Origin: Lotus japonicus
Lineage: Eukaryota; Streptophyta; Magnoliopsida; Fabales; Fabaceae
Assembly: GCF_012489685.1 (NCBI RefSeq)
Contig: NC_080044.1
Location: 43,958,964 to 44,022,963, forward strand
DNA length: 64,000 bases
Direction of reading: 5' to 3'
Of the stretch, positions 21,786 to 34,728 are shown piece by piece. The notes beneath the pieces are model-generated. The model did no database searches. It was not told the DNA's origin and saw nothing but the letters and a program-made list of their open reading frames with translations. The stretch's first letter is position 1, and each line of letters starts with the position of its first letter. A program made the position numbers and the translations under genes.

Positions 21786-22998
21786 TGAAGGTATGAAAAA
21801 CGGTAGAAAGGGGGGGGGGTTTGAATAACGTTTTCAGTACAAAACTTCCACCTTAAAGATTTTGACAAATCTTTCGAGGACTTAAGTGCTAAAGATAAGA
21901 GATAGAGAAGCACACAAGGATTTTATCCTGGTTCACTTGATAAATCACTCAAGCTACTCCAGTCCACCCGTTAAGGTGATTTCTTCCTTCTTAGAATGAA
22001 GGCAATCCACTAATCAGGTAAGAGTTACAACTGCACTTGAAACCTACAAGTGACTAACAATTACACTGACTTAGCTCACACTAAGATTCACTCTCTTAGT
22101 CTTCTCTAGGATCCGATCAACCTTGATCTCCTAAAGGAACTAAACAAACTGTTTATCAAAGAAATGTTTACAAGAGATTTGCTTCTAAAAAGCTAATAGT
22201 AAACTCAATGAATTTCAGATGAAAGAAAGCTTAGAATTTTTTGAATATGTCTTGCGTATGTGAATGTTTTTTTCTCGCCGCTTCTTTCAATCTTCAGCCT
22301 CTATATATACTCCAAGGATTAGGGTTGAGCGTTGCATGGGAAATGCTACCGTTGGAGGGCAGTTCTGGAAAATCCAGCTTCTGCTGTGGCTGAGAATGTT
22401 AGGTAGGTCGTCAGGAAGGTACACTTGCTTTTGTACTTGGATAGCGACTTGACCTTTTAACCTAGGAGACTTCTGATCAGGGGAATACTTCATATTGGAA
22501 CTTGTGAAGCCGGTTGATCAGAGTCAGAGGGAAAGCACAGATCCTCTGACCATTGTATCTTCTGATTCTGAACTCAGAGGGAAGAACATGGCCTTCAGAG
22601 TTTCTTGCTTCTGGACTTCAGAGTTTCCACTATTCAGCTTCTGGATCTTCAGAGTCTTCTACACCATCAGAACATCTAAACCTTCAGTGTTTCTTGGTTA
22701 TCAGAACTTCTGGATCTTCAGAGCTTCTAGCGACTGAGTCCACATCAGAGTTTGTATAGCTTCAGAACTTCTGAAGCTTTTCCACTGTTCATACTGAACA
22801 TGGTGAATGCGAAAGCGTTGCTTGGGTTACCCTTTATACACAGTGCTTCTGATTTGTGTGAGATTGAGTTGAGGTCAGAGCCTGTAAATAGCACACTCAG
22901 AAAAACACGTTAGAGTACCACAATTGTTCATATCAAAAGGTTAACTTGTAATCATCAAAACATAGAGTTGTACTACTAGATCAAAACTTGATCTTACA
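21786..22998 (-). repeat. B1 5' LTR (right copy)
   Basis: 1213 bp, nearly identical to 10903-12112. Differences seen: a longer G run after the start, C for T near 22567, and T for C near 22396. It ends at TTACA, followed by CAAGT. Confidence 0.92.
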
Positions 22999-23003
22999 CA
23001 AGT

Positions 23004-23948
23004 GACTAACAATACACTGACTTAGCTCACACTAAGATTCACTCTCTTAGTCTTCTCTAGGATCCGATCAACCTTGATCTCCTAAAGGTAAAAATAAACA
23101 ACTGTTTAAAAAGGTATTGTTTACAATGAGATTGCTTCTGAAAAGCTTGTAGTAAACACAATGAATTCGATGAAGAAAGATTGCTAAAAGGATTTGAATA
23201 TTGCTTGCGCGTATTAGTTTCTTCAATATCATCTTTCAGTCTTCAGCCTATATATATACTCCAAGGATTAGGGTTTGAACATTGCATGAGAATGCTACCG
23301 TTGGAGGGCAGATCTGGGATTTCCAAATTCTGTTGTGGCTGAGAATGCTAGGTTAGGTCGTCAGGATAATACACTGCTTTTGTACTTTGGATAGTGACGT
23401 GACCTTTAACCTTGTTGACTTCTGATCAGAGGAATGCTTCGTGTTGGAACTTGTGAAGCTTGTTGATCAGAGTCAGAGGGAAGCATGGATCCTCTGACCG
23501 TTGTAGCTTCTGATTCTGGACTCAGAGGAGAAGTACTTGGTCTTCAGAGCCAGTTTGCTTCTGGACTTCAGAGAAATCACTTTTCAGCTTTTGGATCTTC
23601 AGAGTCTTCTAAACCATCAGAGCTTCTGAGCCTTCAGAGTGTCTGGGTTATCAGAACGTCTGGATCTTCAGAACTTCAAGTGAGTTGAGTCCACATCAGA
23701 GCTTGACTATCTTCAGATCTTCTGAAGCTTTTCTATTGTTCAGTTTGAACATAGAGATTGCGAAAGCGTTGCTAGGGTCACTCTTTAAGCAAAGTTCTTT
23801 TGATTTGTGTGAGATTATATCAAGGTCAAAGCCTGTCATGAACACACTCAGAAAACACGTTAGAGTACCATAATTGTTCATACTAAAACGTTAACTTGTA
23901 ATCATCAAAACATAGAGTTGTACTACATGATCAAAACTTGATCTTACA
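23004..23948 (-). repeat. C1 3' LTR, second piece
   Basis: Continues the C1 LTR after the B1 insertion and its CAAGT duplication. It aligns with the C1 right LTR up to GATCTTACA. The two pieces sum to about 1212 bp, the family length. It keeps the segments that the right LTR has lost. Confidence 0.88.
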
Positions 23949-23962
23949 ATCTCCCCCTTTTT
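23949..23962 (-). promoter_or_regulatory. C1 polypurine tract
   Basis: The element strand reads AAAAAGGGGGAGAT next to the 3' LTR. Secondary tracts lie at about 24454 and 24518. Confidence 0.78.
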
Positions 23963-24718
23963 GATGATGACAAAACCAAGTATTTTGATGAACAATTCTT
24001 AACCAATAAACTGAATTCACTCAAAGTAAAAAGAATAGGAATAGACTTATCCTGATGTGAATGGTTTATTTTGCTCATTCTTAATCCAAGTCACAGCTTG
24101 ATTCTGAGCTTAGCTCCCCCTGAATCTAAGACTTAATGAAAACATTAGTGATATCTAGATTCTGAGCTTAAATAATAGAAGAGTTCAGAGTGAAAATGCA
24201 TGACATAGATGAATTGAAATAATCAGAGCGCATAAGTATTCAGAGTCATGAGCAGAGTAAGGTATCAAAGTCAACCAATATCACTTCAGAAGAAGTGAAA
24301 ATGTATTCCTTGTATCACTTCAGAAGAAGTGAAAATGTATTCCTTGTATTTGCCCAGTGACACATCTATGGTCATAAAGGTGGAACTCTTAAATTCTCCA
24401 AAGGAAAAAGAAATCACACTAACACAGCTTACACATCAAAAACTGGGTTATACTCCCCCTTTTTGTCATAAGCAAAAAGTTTGGGGTGTGAAAAACTTAG
24501 CTTGAAGTACAAGGTACTCCCCCTTAGAGAAGGTCTAAGTTTCAAAAAGATGGAGAAGGAAATAATGATATATATAAAAAATAGCGAATTAATGAAATGA
24601 GTTAATGCATATGCAGAACGTTTACCACCGACCAAGGGAGTAAAGGAAAGCTTCAGTTACCAAAAACTTATCCTCGAGAAACTTCTTCAGCATTAACGTC
24701 TGGAGACTGAATTGAGCT
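23963..24718. other. C1 spacer before antisense gene
   Basis: Non-coding. A direct repeat (ATCACTTCAGAAGAAGTG and following, about 24280 and 24315) appears as a roughly 35-bp tandem duplication. TCAGAG words are frequent. Confidence 0.6.
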
Positions 24719-24726
24719 TATAAATA
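24719..24726 (+). promoter_or_regulatory. TATA box of the antisense gene (C1)
   Basis: TATAAATA lies 54 nt before the ATG at 24781, the same spacing as in B1 and D1 although the surrounding bases have diverged. Confidence 0.55.
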
Positions 24727-24780
24727 GCGGTTAAAGCATAACAGTCTTCACATCCCAGATACAGAAGAACACAACTAGCA

Positions 24781-25169
24781 ATGGCTTCCTACAAAGATTG
24801 TATCGAAGAGCTGAGGAGGAAGGCACTTGATGAGAATTTGTTCTTTAACGTGCGCCATCCGGAAGAGCCAACAGTATATGAGCTGACCAACCGGCTATTG
24901 GGAATGGATCTGAGTCCAGAAATGGACACAGTCCTCAGAGGCTTCCTTGCCTTTGTAGAGGAGCTACAGGACCTCTTCCAGCGGGAGCTGGATAACAAGG
25001 TGGGGAGACAGGAAGTGGGGGACGCACTGGTGTCCATGGCAGAGGTCCGGAGAAGCAGGAGCTTTGTCTGACCTTGAATCGTCTGGAATATGAGCAGCAT
25101 CGTCTGGAGCTAGAGAAAGCAGCGATGCGTAGAGAATGTAGGAACTTGAGGAGAAATCCTCCTTTTTAA
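24781..25169 (+). pseudogene. Antisense coiled-coil gene of C1, frameshifted
   Basis: Starts MASYKDCIEELRRKA, with FFNVRHP, as in the B1 protein (MASYNVALEELRKKA, FLNIRHP). The first frame ends at 25071, but another frame reads on from about 25045 and ends RRECRNLRRNPPF at 25169. With the shift allowed, the alignment to B1 has the same number of residues between REL and the C-terminal block. One indel between about 24990 and 25045 therefore explains the break. The C-terminal R-x-E-C-R-x-x-R-x-x-P-P-F motif is kept. This diverged third copy is the best evidence that the gene is an old part of this family. Its function is unknown. Confidence 0.65.
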
Positions 25170-25390
25170 TTGTAACGATGCAAATGTATGATATTGCCAT
25201 TAATAAAAAAAACGGTTGTTTGTTGGTTAATTTTAAAACATCTTATGATGAACAACTAATATGCAGCACATAATGGGAAATGTAATAGAAAAACATAACA
25301 TAAAAAGCAGAGTGAAGAAAACCTAGTTTAAAAAGAAGGAAAATTAAAACAAAGAAATAAAAACATATAAGAAGAGAGAGTTCCTAAAAT

Positions 25391-28326
25391 CTAAGGATTG
25401 GGTGTTCTCCGTAGAAGCTCTGTGCACATCTGCTTTAGCCCTTGAAGAATGGCATCATGAGAGTCAAGGCGTTGTTCAATGAGATCAATCCTAGGATCTG
25501 ACTGAGGTGGAATAGATGTTGTAGCTTGATCAGAGTGAGAAGCTTGACCTGATGCAGAAGCAACTGGAATAATGCTAAAAGCTTGATTTCTGAGAGCCTC
25601 AGCTTCAGCTTGAAGTTGAGCAGCTTGTTCCAGAGGTTGCAACCTTGCAGCTTCACGTTGCTCTTCTTCAATCCTTGCAGCATCTTCTTCTTGTTCTTTC
25701 TTCTTTCGTGCTTCTTCAATAGCAGAGTAGAGCTGTTCTCTGATCTGCTGTTCAGCCAGAAGTTCTCTTCGTCTAAGACGTTAAGTAGCAACTTCAACAC
25801 ATTTTGCCTTCTCAGAGTTGAGAAACCCTATCATCAGAGGAATTTGGTCAACCATCCAAGAACACAGACGTTCCCATTCTTCAACAACCAGGTATGGACT
25901 TGCACTTAGGTCAGTGCGACCATGCACATTGCTGATCCTTAATGATGCTTCATGATTAAATGCATTGATGCAATCAAGGAGGGTGGTTGGTCCAGAGTAA
26001 GTGTAGGGAATAAGGGAGAGGTTTGGTTCAGATGATGAGGAGTGGTTGCTACTGGCAACTTCAGAGGGAGAGCCAATCTGCAGAGTCTGATGTGCAGAGT
26101 TAATGGTCTCAGGGTTTGGTTGAAGAGTTTCAGTCTCAGGATTCTATGTGTTATCTGGTGAATGGTTGGAGACTGACTCAGCATTCTCTTGAAGAGGAAA
26201 AAGAGGATGAGGAGGAGGAGGAGGCATTGAGGCAATAGGAATTGCCTGGATGGGGAAATCAGGAGGAACCAGAGGTTCTGGCCTAGGTCCAGGGTAGCGG
26301 CGAGGACTAGGAACATTGATGAAATGCTCAGGGATTTCAGAGAGCATTTCTCTAGCAATTTGAAAGAATTGCCTAGAGGCTTCTGAGGAGGCATTGAGGC
26401 AATAGGAATTGCCTGGATGGGGAAATCAGGAGGAACCAGAGGTTCTGGCCTAGGTCCAGGGTAGCGGCGAGGCCTAGGAACATTGATGAAATGCTCAGGG
26501 ATTTCAGAGAGCATTTCTCTAGAAATTTGAAAGAATTGCCTAGAGGCTTCTGACTTGTTGGATGGAGAAGAAAATGGAACATTTGTGGGAAAGGATACAT
26601 ATGGAATAGGAGAGAGGTTGTCACGATCAGATGGATGACGTGATTGTGGATTGGTAGTGGTTTTATCAGAGTCTTGAGGTTCAGAGGCTTGTGGTGCGTA
26701 GGTTTGTTGTTCAGAGGCTTGTGGTTCAGAGGTTTCTGAATGGTATGGAAGAATGATAGGTGTAGTGGAGGCAGAGGGTTTGTTGGCTTGAAGCATTTTC
26801 CAGAGGGGTTCTTCCTCAATGGTAGGTTGAAAGAAGGAGTCTCTAGGGGGTGAAGGGTGAGAGGTTTTTTGATGAATTGGTGATGGTTCAGGATTGGTTG
26901 CATCAAGGGTTGCATCAAGCAAAGTTAAATCATCATCAGAAAGGGCAGCAAACTTACTTGAAGCTCTTGCTGCAGATCTTGTGATTCTGATGGAGGGTGC
27001 AGGTCTAGCTTGTTCCTGAGTAGTTTCCATGATAACTACTTGAGGTGCAATCCTGACCTTCTTAGCCTTCTTCTTAGGCGGTGGAGCATCATCATCATCA
27101 TTGTCATCACCATCAGAGGGATCCTTCTCCTCAGATGCTTCAACTTGCTTCCTCTTGGTCTTCTTCTTCCTTGGGGACTCAAAGTCCGGAGGCTCTGGGA
27201 GATTTCTGAAGAATTTGTTCACATCAATCTCAAAGCCTTGCTGCTTCAGATCCTCAAGATAGTATCTGATTGCCTTTGGATCATCAGCCTTGGACCAGAG
27301 AGGATAGTCCTTTAGAGGAATCCTTTTCCTTGGCCTTCCTTCAGCAGTGCTGGATTTAGCTTTGGTTTCGATCATGCCCATTCTTTTCAAGGATGTGGCA
27401 TTGAAAGTATCTCCAGCCATTGTTGTCAAGTCTTCAGAACATCCCAACCTTCGCAGGGCATGCACCAATTTGCTTTCCACAAAGAAGTCAGAAAGCAAAC
27501 TACCAAAAGGTATGTATTTTATGGCAGATTTTGGTGAGGAGGTGGTTCTGGACTTCTTGATGCACTCCTTCAGATAAGAAAAGATGAAGTAAGGCAAGCA
27601 CACCTTTTTGTGGTCCTTGACGAAGAACAACAACACCTTCTGGGTGAAGTTGATGTAATCAGGAGAGCTTCCCTTTGGTCTCTGGTTGATGCAGTGCAGA
27701 AGAATCTTGTGCCAGATTCTCAAATCAGGGTGAAGCTCCTTGGTCTTGCAATCATTCTTTCCTGGCTTCCATGTAGAGTAGAGAGCCATGTTGACTTTCT
27801 CCTTGGTGTTGGTTGAGACCTTTGATTCTTGCAACTGAAACCTGTAGCCCTTACTCGATTCTGGACCCAGAAGCCTTGCAATTGTTTTCTCAGTTATGAT
27901 GATCCTTTTTCCCAGAATGAAGGATACCACTTGGTGCTCATTGCAATCTGCGTGTTTCCAGAATTCTTTCACAAGCTTATCATACACAGGACCACTGATC
28001 CTTTGAAAATACCCTTCCCAGCCTTGTGCTTGAATCTCAGGACGCAGGTCAAACCCATTTGCAGCAATGACATCAAAATCAAATTTCCATTCAGCAAGAA
28101 CCTGGAGTTCTTCAGGAGCAAAGCAGCAGGTGACCGCACATTGTCTCTGAGAAAGTGGGACAACATCGTCAGCATCTTGCACTTCATGTTGGGCACTCTC
28201 AGTCGAACGAGGACGCAGAACAGGACCCACTTGCCCTGTTGGAAGACCCACAACCATTCTGGGGAAAACTCTTCCATCGACGGAATCAGACTTGTCACCG
28301 GAGTCAGCTCTTTCTTGATTCACCAT
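25391..28326 (-). pseudogene. C1 third ORF ('env-like'), broken
   Basis: Starts MVNQERADSGDK at 28326. The domain seen in B1 and D1 is present (VLAEWKFDFDVIAANGFDLR, YDKLVKEFWKHAD, ITEKTIARLLG), then Lys/Asp-rich and Ser/Pro-rich linkers. A tandem duplication of 167 bp (26221-26387 and 26388-26554), not a multiple of three, shifts the frame, so the last 150 or so residues of the long open frame are out of register. The true frame reappears in 26144-26347, and near the end (RIDLIEQRLDSHDAILQGLK, then ELLRRTPNP) it stops at 25391. A further stop or shift lies near 25790. It cannot make the normal protein. Confidence 0.75.
26221..26554. repeat. 167-bp tandem duplication in C1 third ORF
   Basis: Both units start GAGGCATTGAGGC and are nearly identical. 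The unit is absent as a duplicate in B1 and D1, so it arose in the C1 lineage. Confidence 0.85.
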
Positions 28327-28753
28327 TGTTGAGGATGAAGGTTTGGGTAGAAGAGAAGAGGTTGAAAGCGAGAGAGAATTGAAGAAGATAAGGGTTTTGC
28401 AAAAGCAGGAGAGAGAAGGTAAAACCGAAAGTGATGGGAAACGTGTGTGCGTAGTGGTTTTAGAAGGTAACCGTTGTTGCTTAAAAAGCAAAGTAAAATC
28501 AACGGTTAAAAATTAAAGACATCATTACAAACAGTTAATACACATATCACACGGTGGAGAGAAGCACATCTACACTCATTACAACAGATTGTCAGCACGG
28601 GCACAAGGAACGATGTATCATAGCAACTGACACACGTTTACTGTCTCAGCTTCAGAGTAAGCACCAATGGGTACTTAACCTCTGATAGAGTTACCTTCTG
28701 AACTAGACATCTTCTGATAGAAAAGCATCGTAGCCAGAGGTTCTGATCCATCT

Positions 28754-31700
28754 TCATGCTGGACAAAAGTCCATATTTAGATTTTTCAGAATGAAATTAA
28801 ATCTATCCTCTACTAAGGGCTTTGTAAAGATATCTGCCCATTGATGGTCAGTATCAACAAACTTCAGAAGAAGTACGCCCTTCTGAACATAATCTCTAAT
28901 AAAATGATACTTTACCTCAATGTGTTTTGCCCTTGAGTGTAAGATAGGATTCTTACTTAGTGAAATTGCAGCAGTGTTATCACAATAGATTGGGATGTTG
29001 CTCTCAAGGATTTGATAATCCTCTAGCTGATGTTACATCCAGAGCATCTAAGTGCTGCAAATGGCTGCTGAGATATATTCTGCCTCTGCAGTGGATAGTG
29101 CAATGGTTGATTGCCTCTTGCTCGCCCATGAGACTAAGTTACTTCCCAGAAATTGACAATTTCCAGAAGTGCTTTTTCTCTCAGTTCTATCTCCAGCATA
29201 ATCAGCATCACAGTAACCTGAAAGTTTATACTCTGATGTTTTCTTATACATCAAGCCAAGGTTAATGGTACCTTTCAGATATCTCAGGATCCTCTTAACA
29301 GCAGTTAAGTGGGTTTCCCTCGGATCTGATTGGAAACGAGCGCATAGATGAACACTAAACAGAATATCTGGCCTAGATGCAATTAAGTATAGAAGTGATC
29401 CTATCATACCACGATAGAGCTTCTGACAAACTTTACCACTTGCATCTTCTTTCTCCAGGATGCATGTAGGATGCATTGGAGTCTTAGCAATTGTAGATTC
29501 TGTCATGTTGAACTTCTTCAGAAGTTCTTTAGTGTACTTGCTCTGATGGATGTAAGTTCCTTCTGGTGTTTGATCAACTTGTATACCCAGAAAGTACTTG
29601 AGTTCTCCCATCATACTCATTTCAAATTCAGCCTGCATCATCTCAGAAAACTCTTTGCATAGAGATGGATTAGCAGATCCAAATATAATATCATCAACAT
29701 AAATTTGCACAATTAAGATATCATCTTTGTAAGTTTTGCAAAAGAGAGTTGTACCTACTTTACCCCTTACAAACTTATTTTCCAGAAGGAATGAGCTGAG
29801 TCTCTCATACCATGCTCTGGGAGCTTGCTTCAGACCAAAGAGAGATTTCTTCAATTTGAAAACATGGTCAAGGTTCTTCTCATCTTCAAAACCTGGAGGT
29901 TGATGAACATAGACTTCCTCTGAGATGTAACCATTTAGGAAGGCACTCTTAACATCCATCTGATGAAGAATTATGTTGTGATTCACTAAGAATGAGATCA
30001 GTAGTCTGATAGCTTCCAGTCTTGCTACCGGAGCAAACGTTTTAGTATAGTCTATTCCTTCTTGCTGACTGTAGCCTTGAGAAACTAGCCTTGCCTTGTT
30101 TCTGACTACATCTCCTTTCTCATTCAGCTTGTTTCTGAAAACCCATTTGGTTCCAATCACGTGAACGCTTTGAGGTTTCTTCACTAGGCTCCAAACATCA
30201 TTCTTGGAAAACTGATTCAGTTCTTCTTCCATAGCCAGAATCCAGTCCTTGTCTTGAAGAGCTTCATCAATTGACTTAGGTTCAATCAAGGACACCAATC
30301 CTTTCAGACTGAGCAGAGTCTCTTCAGAGGGTCTGAAGGCTGATCTGGTTCTGACTGGTTCATCTTTGTTACCCAAAATCAATTCCTTAGGATGAGACGC
30401 AGTGATTCTGCTCTTCTTCTAAGGTTGTGAATCAAAGGGACCAGCTTCTTCTGGTTCATCTTCCTCTGCCTCAGCTTCCTCTGGAGCTTTGCCATTATCA
30501 GGAACATTTATACTCAAATCTGCAAACTTTTCAACTAGCTTTGACTGATCAGAGTCAAGCTTATCATCAAATCTAACATGAATAGATTCTTCAATAGTTT
30601 TAGCATCAGTATTATAAAATCTGAAACCTTTAGATCGATCAGAGTAACCAAGTAATAGACATTTAGAAGATTTAGCATCAAACTTATGCAATTTATCCTT
30701 AGTGTTTAGAACATAGCAAACACAACCAAAAGGATGAAAATAAGAAATGTTGGGTTTTATATTCTTCCACAATTCATAAGGAGTCTTATTCAGAATTGGT
30801 CTCACAGAGATTCTGTTCTGAATGTAACATGCTGTGTTTACTGCCTCTGCCCAAAAGTGCTTTGCCATGCCAATTTCTTGGAGCATGGTTCTAGCCATCT
30901 CCTGAAGAGTTCTGTTCTTCCTCTCAACAACCCCATTTTATTGAGGAGTTCTGGGATAAGAGAAATCATGTGCAATTCCATAGGAATCAAACAGACTCTC
31001 AAACTTGTCATTCTCAAACTCTCCACCATGGTCACTTCTGACACGCACAATCCTACAAGCCTTCTCGTTTTGCACTTGGGCTATGAAGGTAGAGAACACA
31101 GAATGAGACTCATCCTTGCGGGATAGAATTTTACCCATGTCCAGCGGCTATAGTCGTCAAAAATGACCATCCCATATCTTTTGCCACCTATAGACTCAGT
31201 TTTCACTGGTCCAAATAGGTCGATATGCAGAAGTTCCAACGGCCTTGAGGTAGAGACAACATTCTTTGCCTTGAAAGGGACTTTTGTGAATTTGCCTTTC
31301 TGACATGCTTCACAAAGAGCATCTGAAGAGAACTTCAGAGTGGGTAAGCCCCTGACAAGGTTGAGCTTACTCAGATGAGAAATCTTTCTCATACTGGCAT
31401 GCCCTAACTGTCTATGCCATACCCATTGCTCCTCATTAACAGAAAGAAGGCACTTCACATTCTGAGATTCCAACTCAGATAATCTGATCTTATAAATGTT
31501 GTTCTTCCTCTTGCGGCTAAACAGAACAGAGCCATCGATCTGACTTACAGCCCTGCAAGACTTTTGATTGAAAATAACATCATAACCCTTGTCAGCTAAT
31601 TGACTTATAGACAATAAGTTGTGAGTTAAACCGTCTACCAATAAAACATTGTCAATGCATGGACTACTATCAACGCAAATAGTACCAGTACCAACTATTT

Positions 31701-31854
31701 TACCCTTCTCGTTGCCATCAAAGCCAACTTCGCCTCCAGGCTTAAGTTTTAGCTCTTGGAACATACGCCTTTCTCCCGTCATGTGACGCGAGCATCCACT
31801 GTCCAGATACCATGATTGGTGTTTCAGTGGAGCTATCAAGGATATTTGCAACAT
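28754..31854 (-). pseudogene. C1 pol, multiple stops
   Basis: All pol blocks are recognisable: protease WYLDSGCS, integrase [15 protein letters not shown] and [15 protein letters not shown], and RNase [11 protein letters not shown] frameshift lies near 31130 and in-frame stops near 30940 (in PQQNGV), 30420, 29049 and 29033. The last frame ends at 28754, at the place where B1 and D1 stop. The RT block itself is intact over 444 codons (29048-30382). It is inactive as a whole. Confidence 0.88.
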
Positions 31855-33652
31855 AGATAATCTTATCCTTAGGTACCCACTTTCTGGGTCCTCTCTTGTT
31901 AGTTACCTCAGAGGTTCTGATCACCTTGGGTTTCTCAACATAATAGTGTAAAGGAATTTTAGCATGATATTTAGACATGGAGAATGTTCCCTTTTTGAGA
32001 GGGGGGTCAGCAACTTTAACAGGTAATGGTTCAGGTAATATAGTACCAGAGGGTACAAAATGTTCATACAAGGATTTAGCCTTAGGCATATGAGGCTCAT
32101 TTCTACTGGGTCTAGAATAGCCAATGCCATACATTCAATTTCTGCTTACACCATAGATCATTGAAGCCATCAAGCTTCTGTCTACGCTTTTAGCTAGGAA
32201 TCTTTGAAAGGATTTTTCATATTTAGATTCATTCTTACTATCAGAGGCATCACAAGCAACCACTTCTTCTAACTTAGCAATCTGGTTCTTAAGCACAGAG
32301 TTGGAATTTACTAAAGCATGATTATTATTTTTCATTTCAGAAATAATTTTCTCATGTTCAGCAGAAGTCTTAGAAGTAGCAGAGAAATCCTTTTTCAACT
32401 TTTTATGCTTAGTCAATAAAGAGTTATACTTATCCATAATATCAGACAAAGCATGTTTTAGTTCAGAGGTTGAGAAAGAAGCGAATACCTCATTTTCATC
32501 ATCTGAGTTAGGATCTTCCTCTAATGCTGATTCAGAGTTAGTTGCATCTTTTGACTCTGCTTCTTTGTCTTTGACAATAGCCATGAGTCCTTGATTTTCA
32601 CCATCAGAGTCAACATCTTCTGACTCTGATTCATCAAAAGTCACCATCAGACTTTTCTTAGTTTTGAAGTGCTTCTTTGGCTTCTTGTCCTTTTTCAGCT
32701 TTGGACAATCACTCTTGGAGTGCCCTAATTCTTTGCACTCGAAACATGTGACTTCCTTGATTGAGGACTTCTTCTGGCCTGATGAGGATTCAGACTTTCC
32801 TTTGGCCTTTCCAGAGCCTCTGTACTTGCTCTGCTTGTGTTTCCAGATGCAGTTGAGTCTTTTTGAAATCAGAGTCAGCTCATCTTCATTAGAATCTTCT
32901 GATGCTTCTTCAGATTCTTCTGCTTCAGCTTGGAGAGCTTTTGACTTCTCATATTTAGCCTTCTCAGATTTGGATTTCAAGGCTATAGATTTCTTCCTCA
33001 GATCCTGCATCTCTGAGTGCTTCAGCTCATGACATTTCAGTATGCTGATGAGTTCTGCCCAACTCATATTCTCAACATCTCTTGTAAGCTCTATTGAAGT
33101 CACTAAAGGCATACAGCTTTCAGGAAGACTTCTGATGATCCTTATGACATGATCTTTTGTGGTGTAGCTTTTGTTGAGAGGTCTAATTCCAGCTACCAGC
33201 AACTGAAATCTGGAAAACATGTCCTCAATGGACTCGCTGGGCTCCATGATGAAGGATTCATACTTCTGGATCAAAGACAGCGCCTTTGACTCTTTCACTT
33301 TCTTGTTTCCTTCATGAGACATCTTCAAAGAATCAAAGATGCCCTTGGCAAACTCACGATCTGTAATCTTCTGGTACTCTTCATAGGAAATAGCACTAAG
33401 AAGAATAACTCTAGCTTTGTGGTGCTGTGAGTAGAGCTTATTTTGCTCAGCAGTCATCTCTGATCTAGAAATCTTCTTGCCATCTGCATCAACTGGACGC
33501 TCATAGCCATCCACAATGATATCCCAGAGATCTGCATCGAAACCCAGAAAGAAACTTTCTAATATGTCTTTACAATATTCGAATCTTTGCCCATCGAACA
33601 TGGAAGGCTTTGCATTGTAACCATCTTTTTGCGTTTCACTGGTGGTAGCCAT
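31742..33652 (-). pseudogene. C1 Gag with one nonsense codon
   Basis: Starts MATTSETQKDG at 33652. Another in-frame Met at 33685 lies in the leader. Domain order is as in B1, with a zinc knuckle CFECKELGHSKSDC. A TGA near 32135 replaces the Gly codon in SRNGM. The frame continues unchanged to 31742, including the end that overlaps the protease in another frame. Confidence 0.85.
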
Positions 33653-33711
33653 TTGTTTTTCACACCGGCCCGGATCACTGAACACTGTTAGGTGTGGTAA
33701 TCAGAACTTGC

Positions 33712-33723
33712 GCTTTGATGCCA
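33712..33723 (-). promoter_or_regulatory. C1 primer-binding site, mutated
   Basis: Reads TGGCATCAAAGC on the element strand: two differences from the TGGTATCAGAGC of B1 and D1, both consistent with C-to-T-type decay. Confidence 0.75.
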
Positions 33724-33725
33724 AT

Positions 33726-34723
33726 TGAAGGTATGAAAAAGGATAGAAAGGGGGGGTTTGAATAGAGTTTTCAGAATAAAACTTCCCACTTAAGATTTTA
33801 TCAAATCTTTTGAAACACAAGTAAAGTGCTTAAGATAAGAGATGAGAAAAGCACACAAGGATTTTATCCTGATTCACTTGATAAATCACTCAAGCTAGAA
33901 TGAAGGCAATTAACTAATCAGAGATTTGTTACAACTGCACTTGAAACCTACAAGTGACTAACAATACGCTGACTTAGCTCACACTAAGATTCACTCTCTT
34001 AGTCTTCTCTAGGATCCGATCAACCTTGATCTCCTAAAGGTAAAAATAAACAACTGTTTAAAAAGGTATTGTTTACAATGAGATTGCTTCTGAAAAGCTT
34101 GTAGTAAACACAATGAATTCGATGAAGAAAGATTGCTAAGAGGATTTGAATATTGCTTGCGCGTATTAGTTTCTTCAACAGCATCTTTCAGTCTTCAGCC
34201 TATATATATACTCCAAGGATTAGGGTTTGAACATTGCATGGGAATGCTACCGTTGGAGGGCAGATCTGGGATTTCCAGCTTCTGCTGTGGCTGAGAATGT
34301 TAGGTTAGGTCGTCAGGATAGTACACTGCTTTTGTACTTTGGATAGTGACGTGACCTTTAACCTTGTTGACTTCTGATAAGAGGAATGCTTCGTGTTGGA
34401 ACTTGTGAAGCTTGTTGATCAGAGTCAGAGGGAAGCATGGATCCTCTGACCGTTGTAGCTTCTGATTCTGAACTCAGAGGAGAAGTACTTGGTCATCTGA
34501 AGCTTTTCTACTGTTCAGTTTGAACATAGAGATTGCGAAAGCGTTGCTAGGGTCACTCTTTAAGCAAAGTGCTTCTGATTTGTGTGAGATTATATCAATG
34601 TCAGAGCCTGTCATGAACACACTCAGAAAACACGTTAGAGTACCATAATTGTTCATACTAAAACGTTAACTTGTAATCATCAAAACATAGAGTTGTACTA
34701 CATGATCAAAACTTGATCTTACA
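33726..34723 (-). repeat. C1 5' LTR (right copy), shortened
   Basis: 998 bp against 1212 for its partner. About 39 bp are missing near 33898 and about 175 bp near 34493, the second within the TTCTGA-rich part. It ends TTACA, followed by ACATT. Confidence 0.88.
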
Positions 34724-34728
34724 ACATT

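Larger units (their letters stand above)
10903..22998 (-). mobile_element. Element B1: young Sirevirus-like Copia nested in the LTR of C1
   Basis: LTRs at 10903-12112 and 21786-22998 differ by roughly two substitutions and a G-run length change visible by eye, so insertion was recent. Target duplication CAAGT (10898-10902 and 22999-23003). It carries intact gag and pol, a third ORF with a single in-frame stop, and an intact antisense gene on the plus strand. Full length is about 12.1 kb, matching D1. Confidence 0.93.
10636..34723 (-). mobile_element. Element C1: degenerate Sirevirus-like Copia nested in A
   Basis: The LTRs run from TGAAGGTATG to TGATCTTACA (plus-strand reading). The left LTR is in two pieces, 10636-10902 and 23004-23948, because B1 has jumped into it. 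The right LTR is 33726-34723. Perfect 5-bp target duplication ACATT (10631-10635 and 34724-34728). Minus-strand order is gag, pol, third ORF, and then a plus-strand antisense ORF before the 3' LTR. C1 is the same family as B1 and D1 but clearly diverged, with many stops and frameshifts in all genes. Confidence 0.9.

Noticed and set aside
24789..25100. Minus-strand frames over the antisense gene (also 12904-13224)
   Set aside because: Ser/Leu-rich mirror frames of the plus-strand coiled-coil gene. The plus frame has a conserved start, end and promoter, and the minus frame does not.
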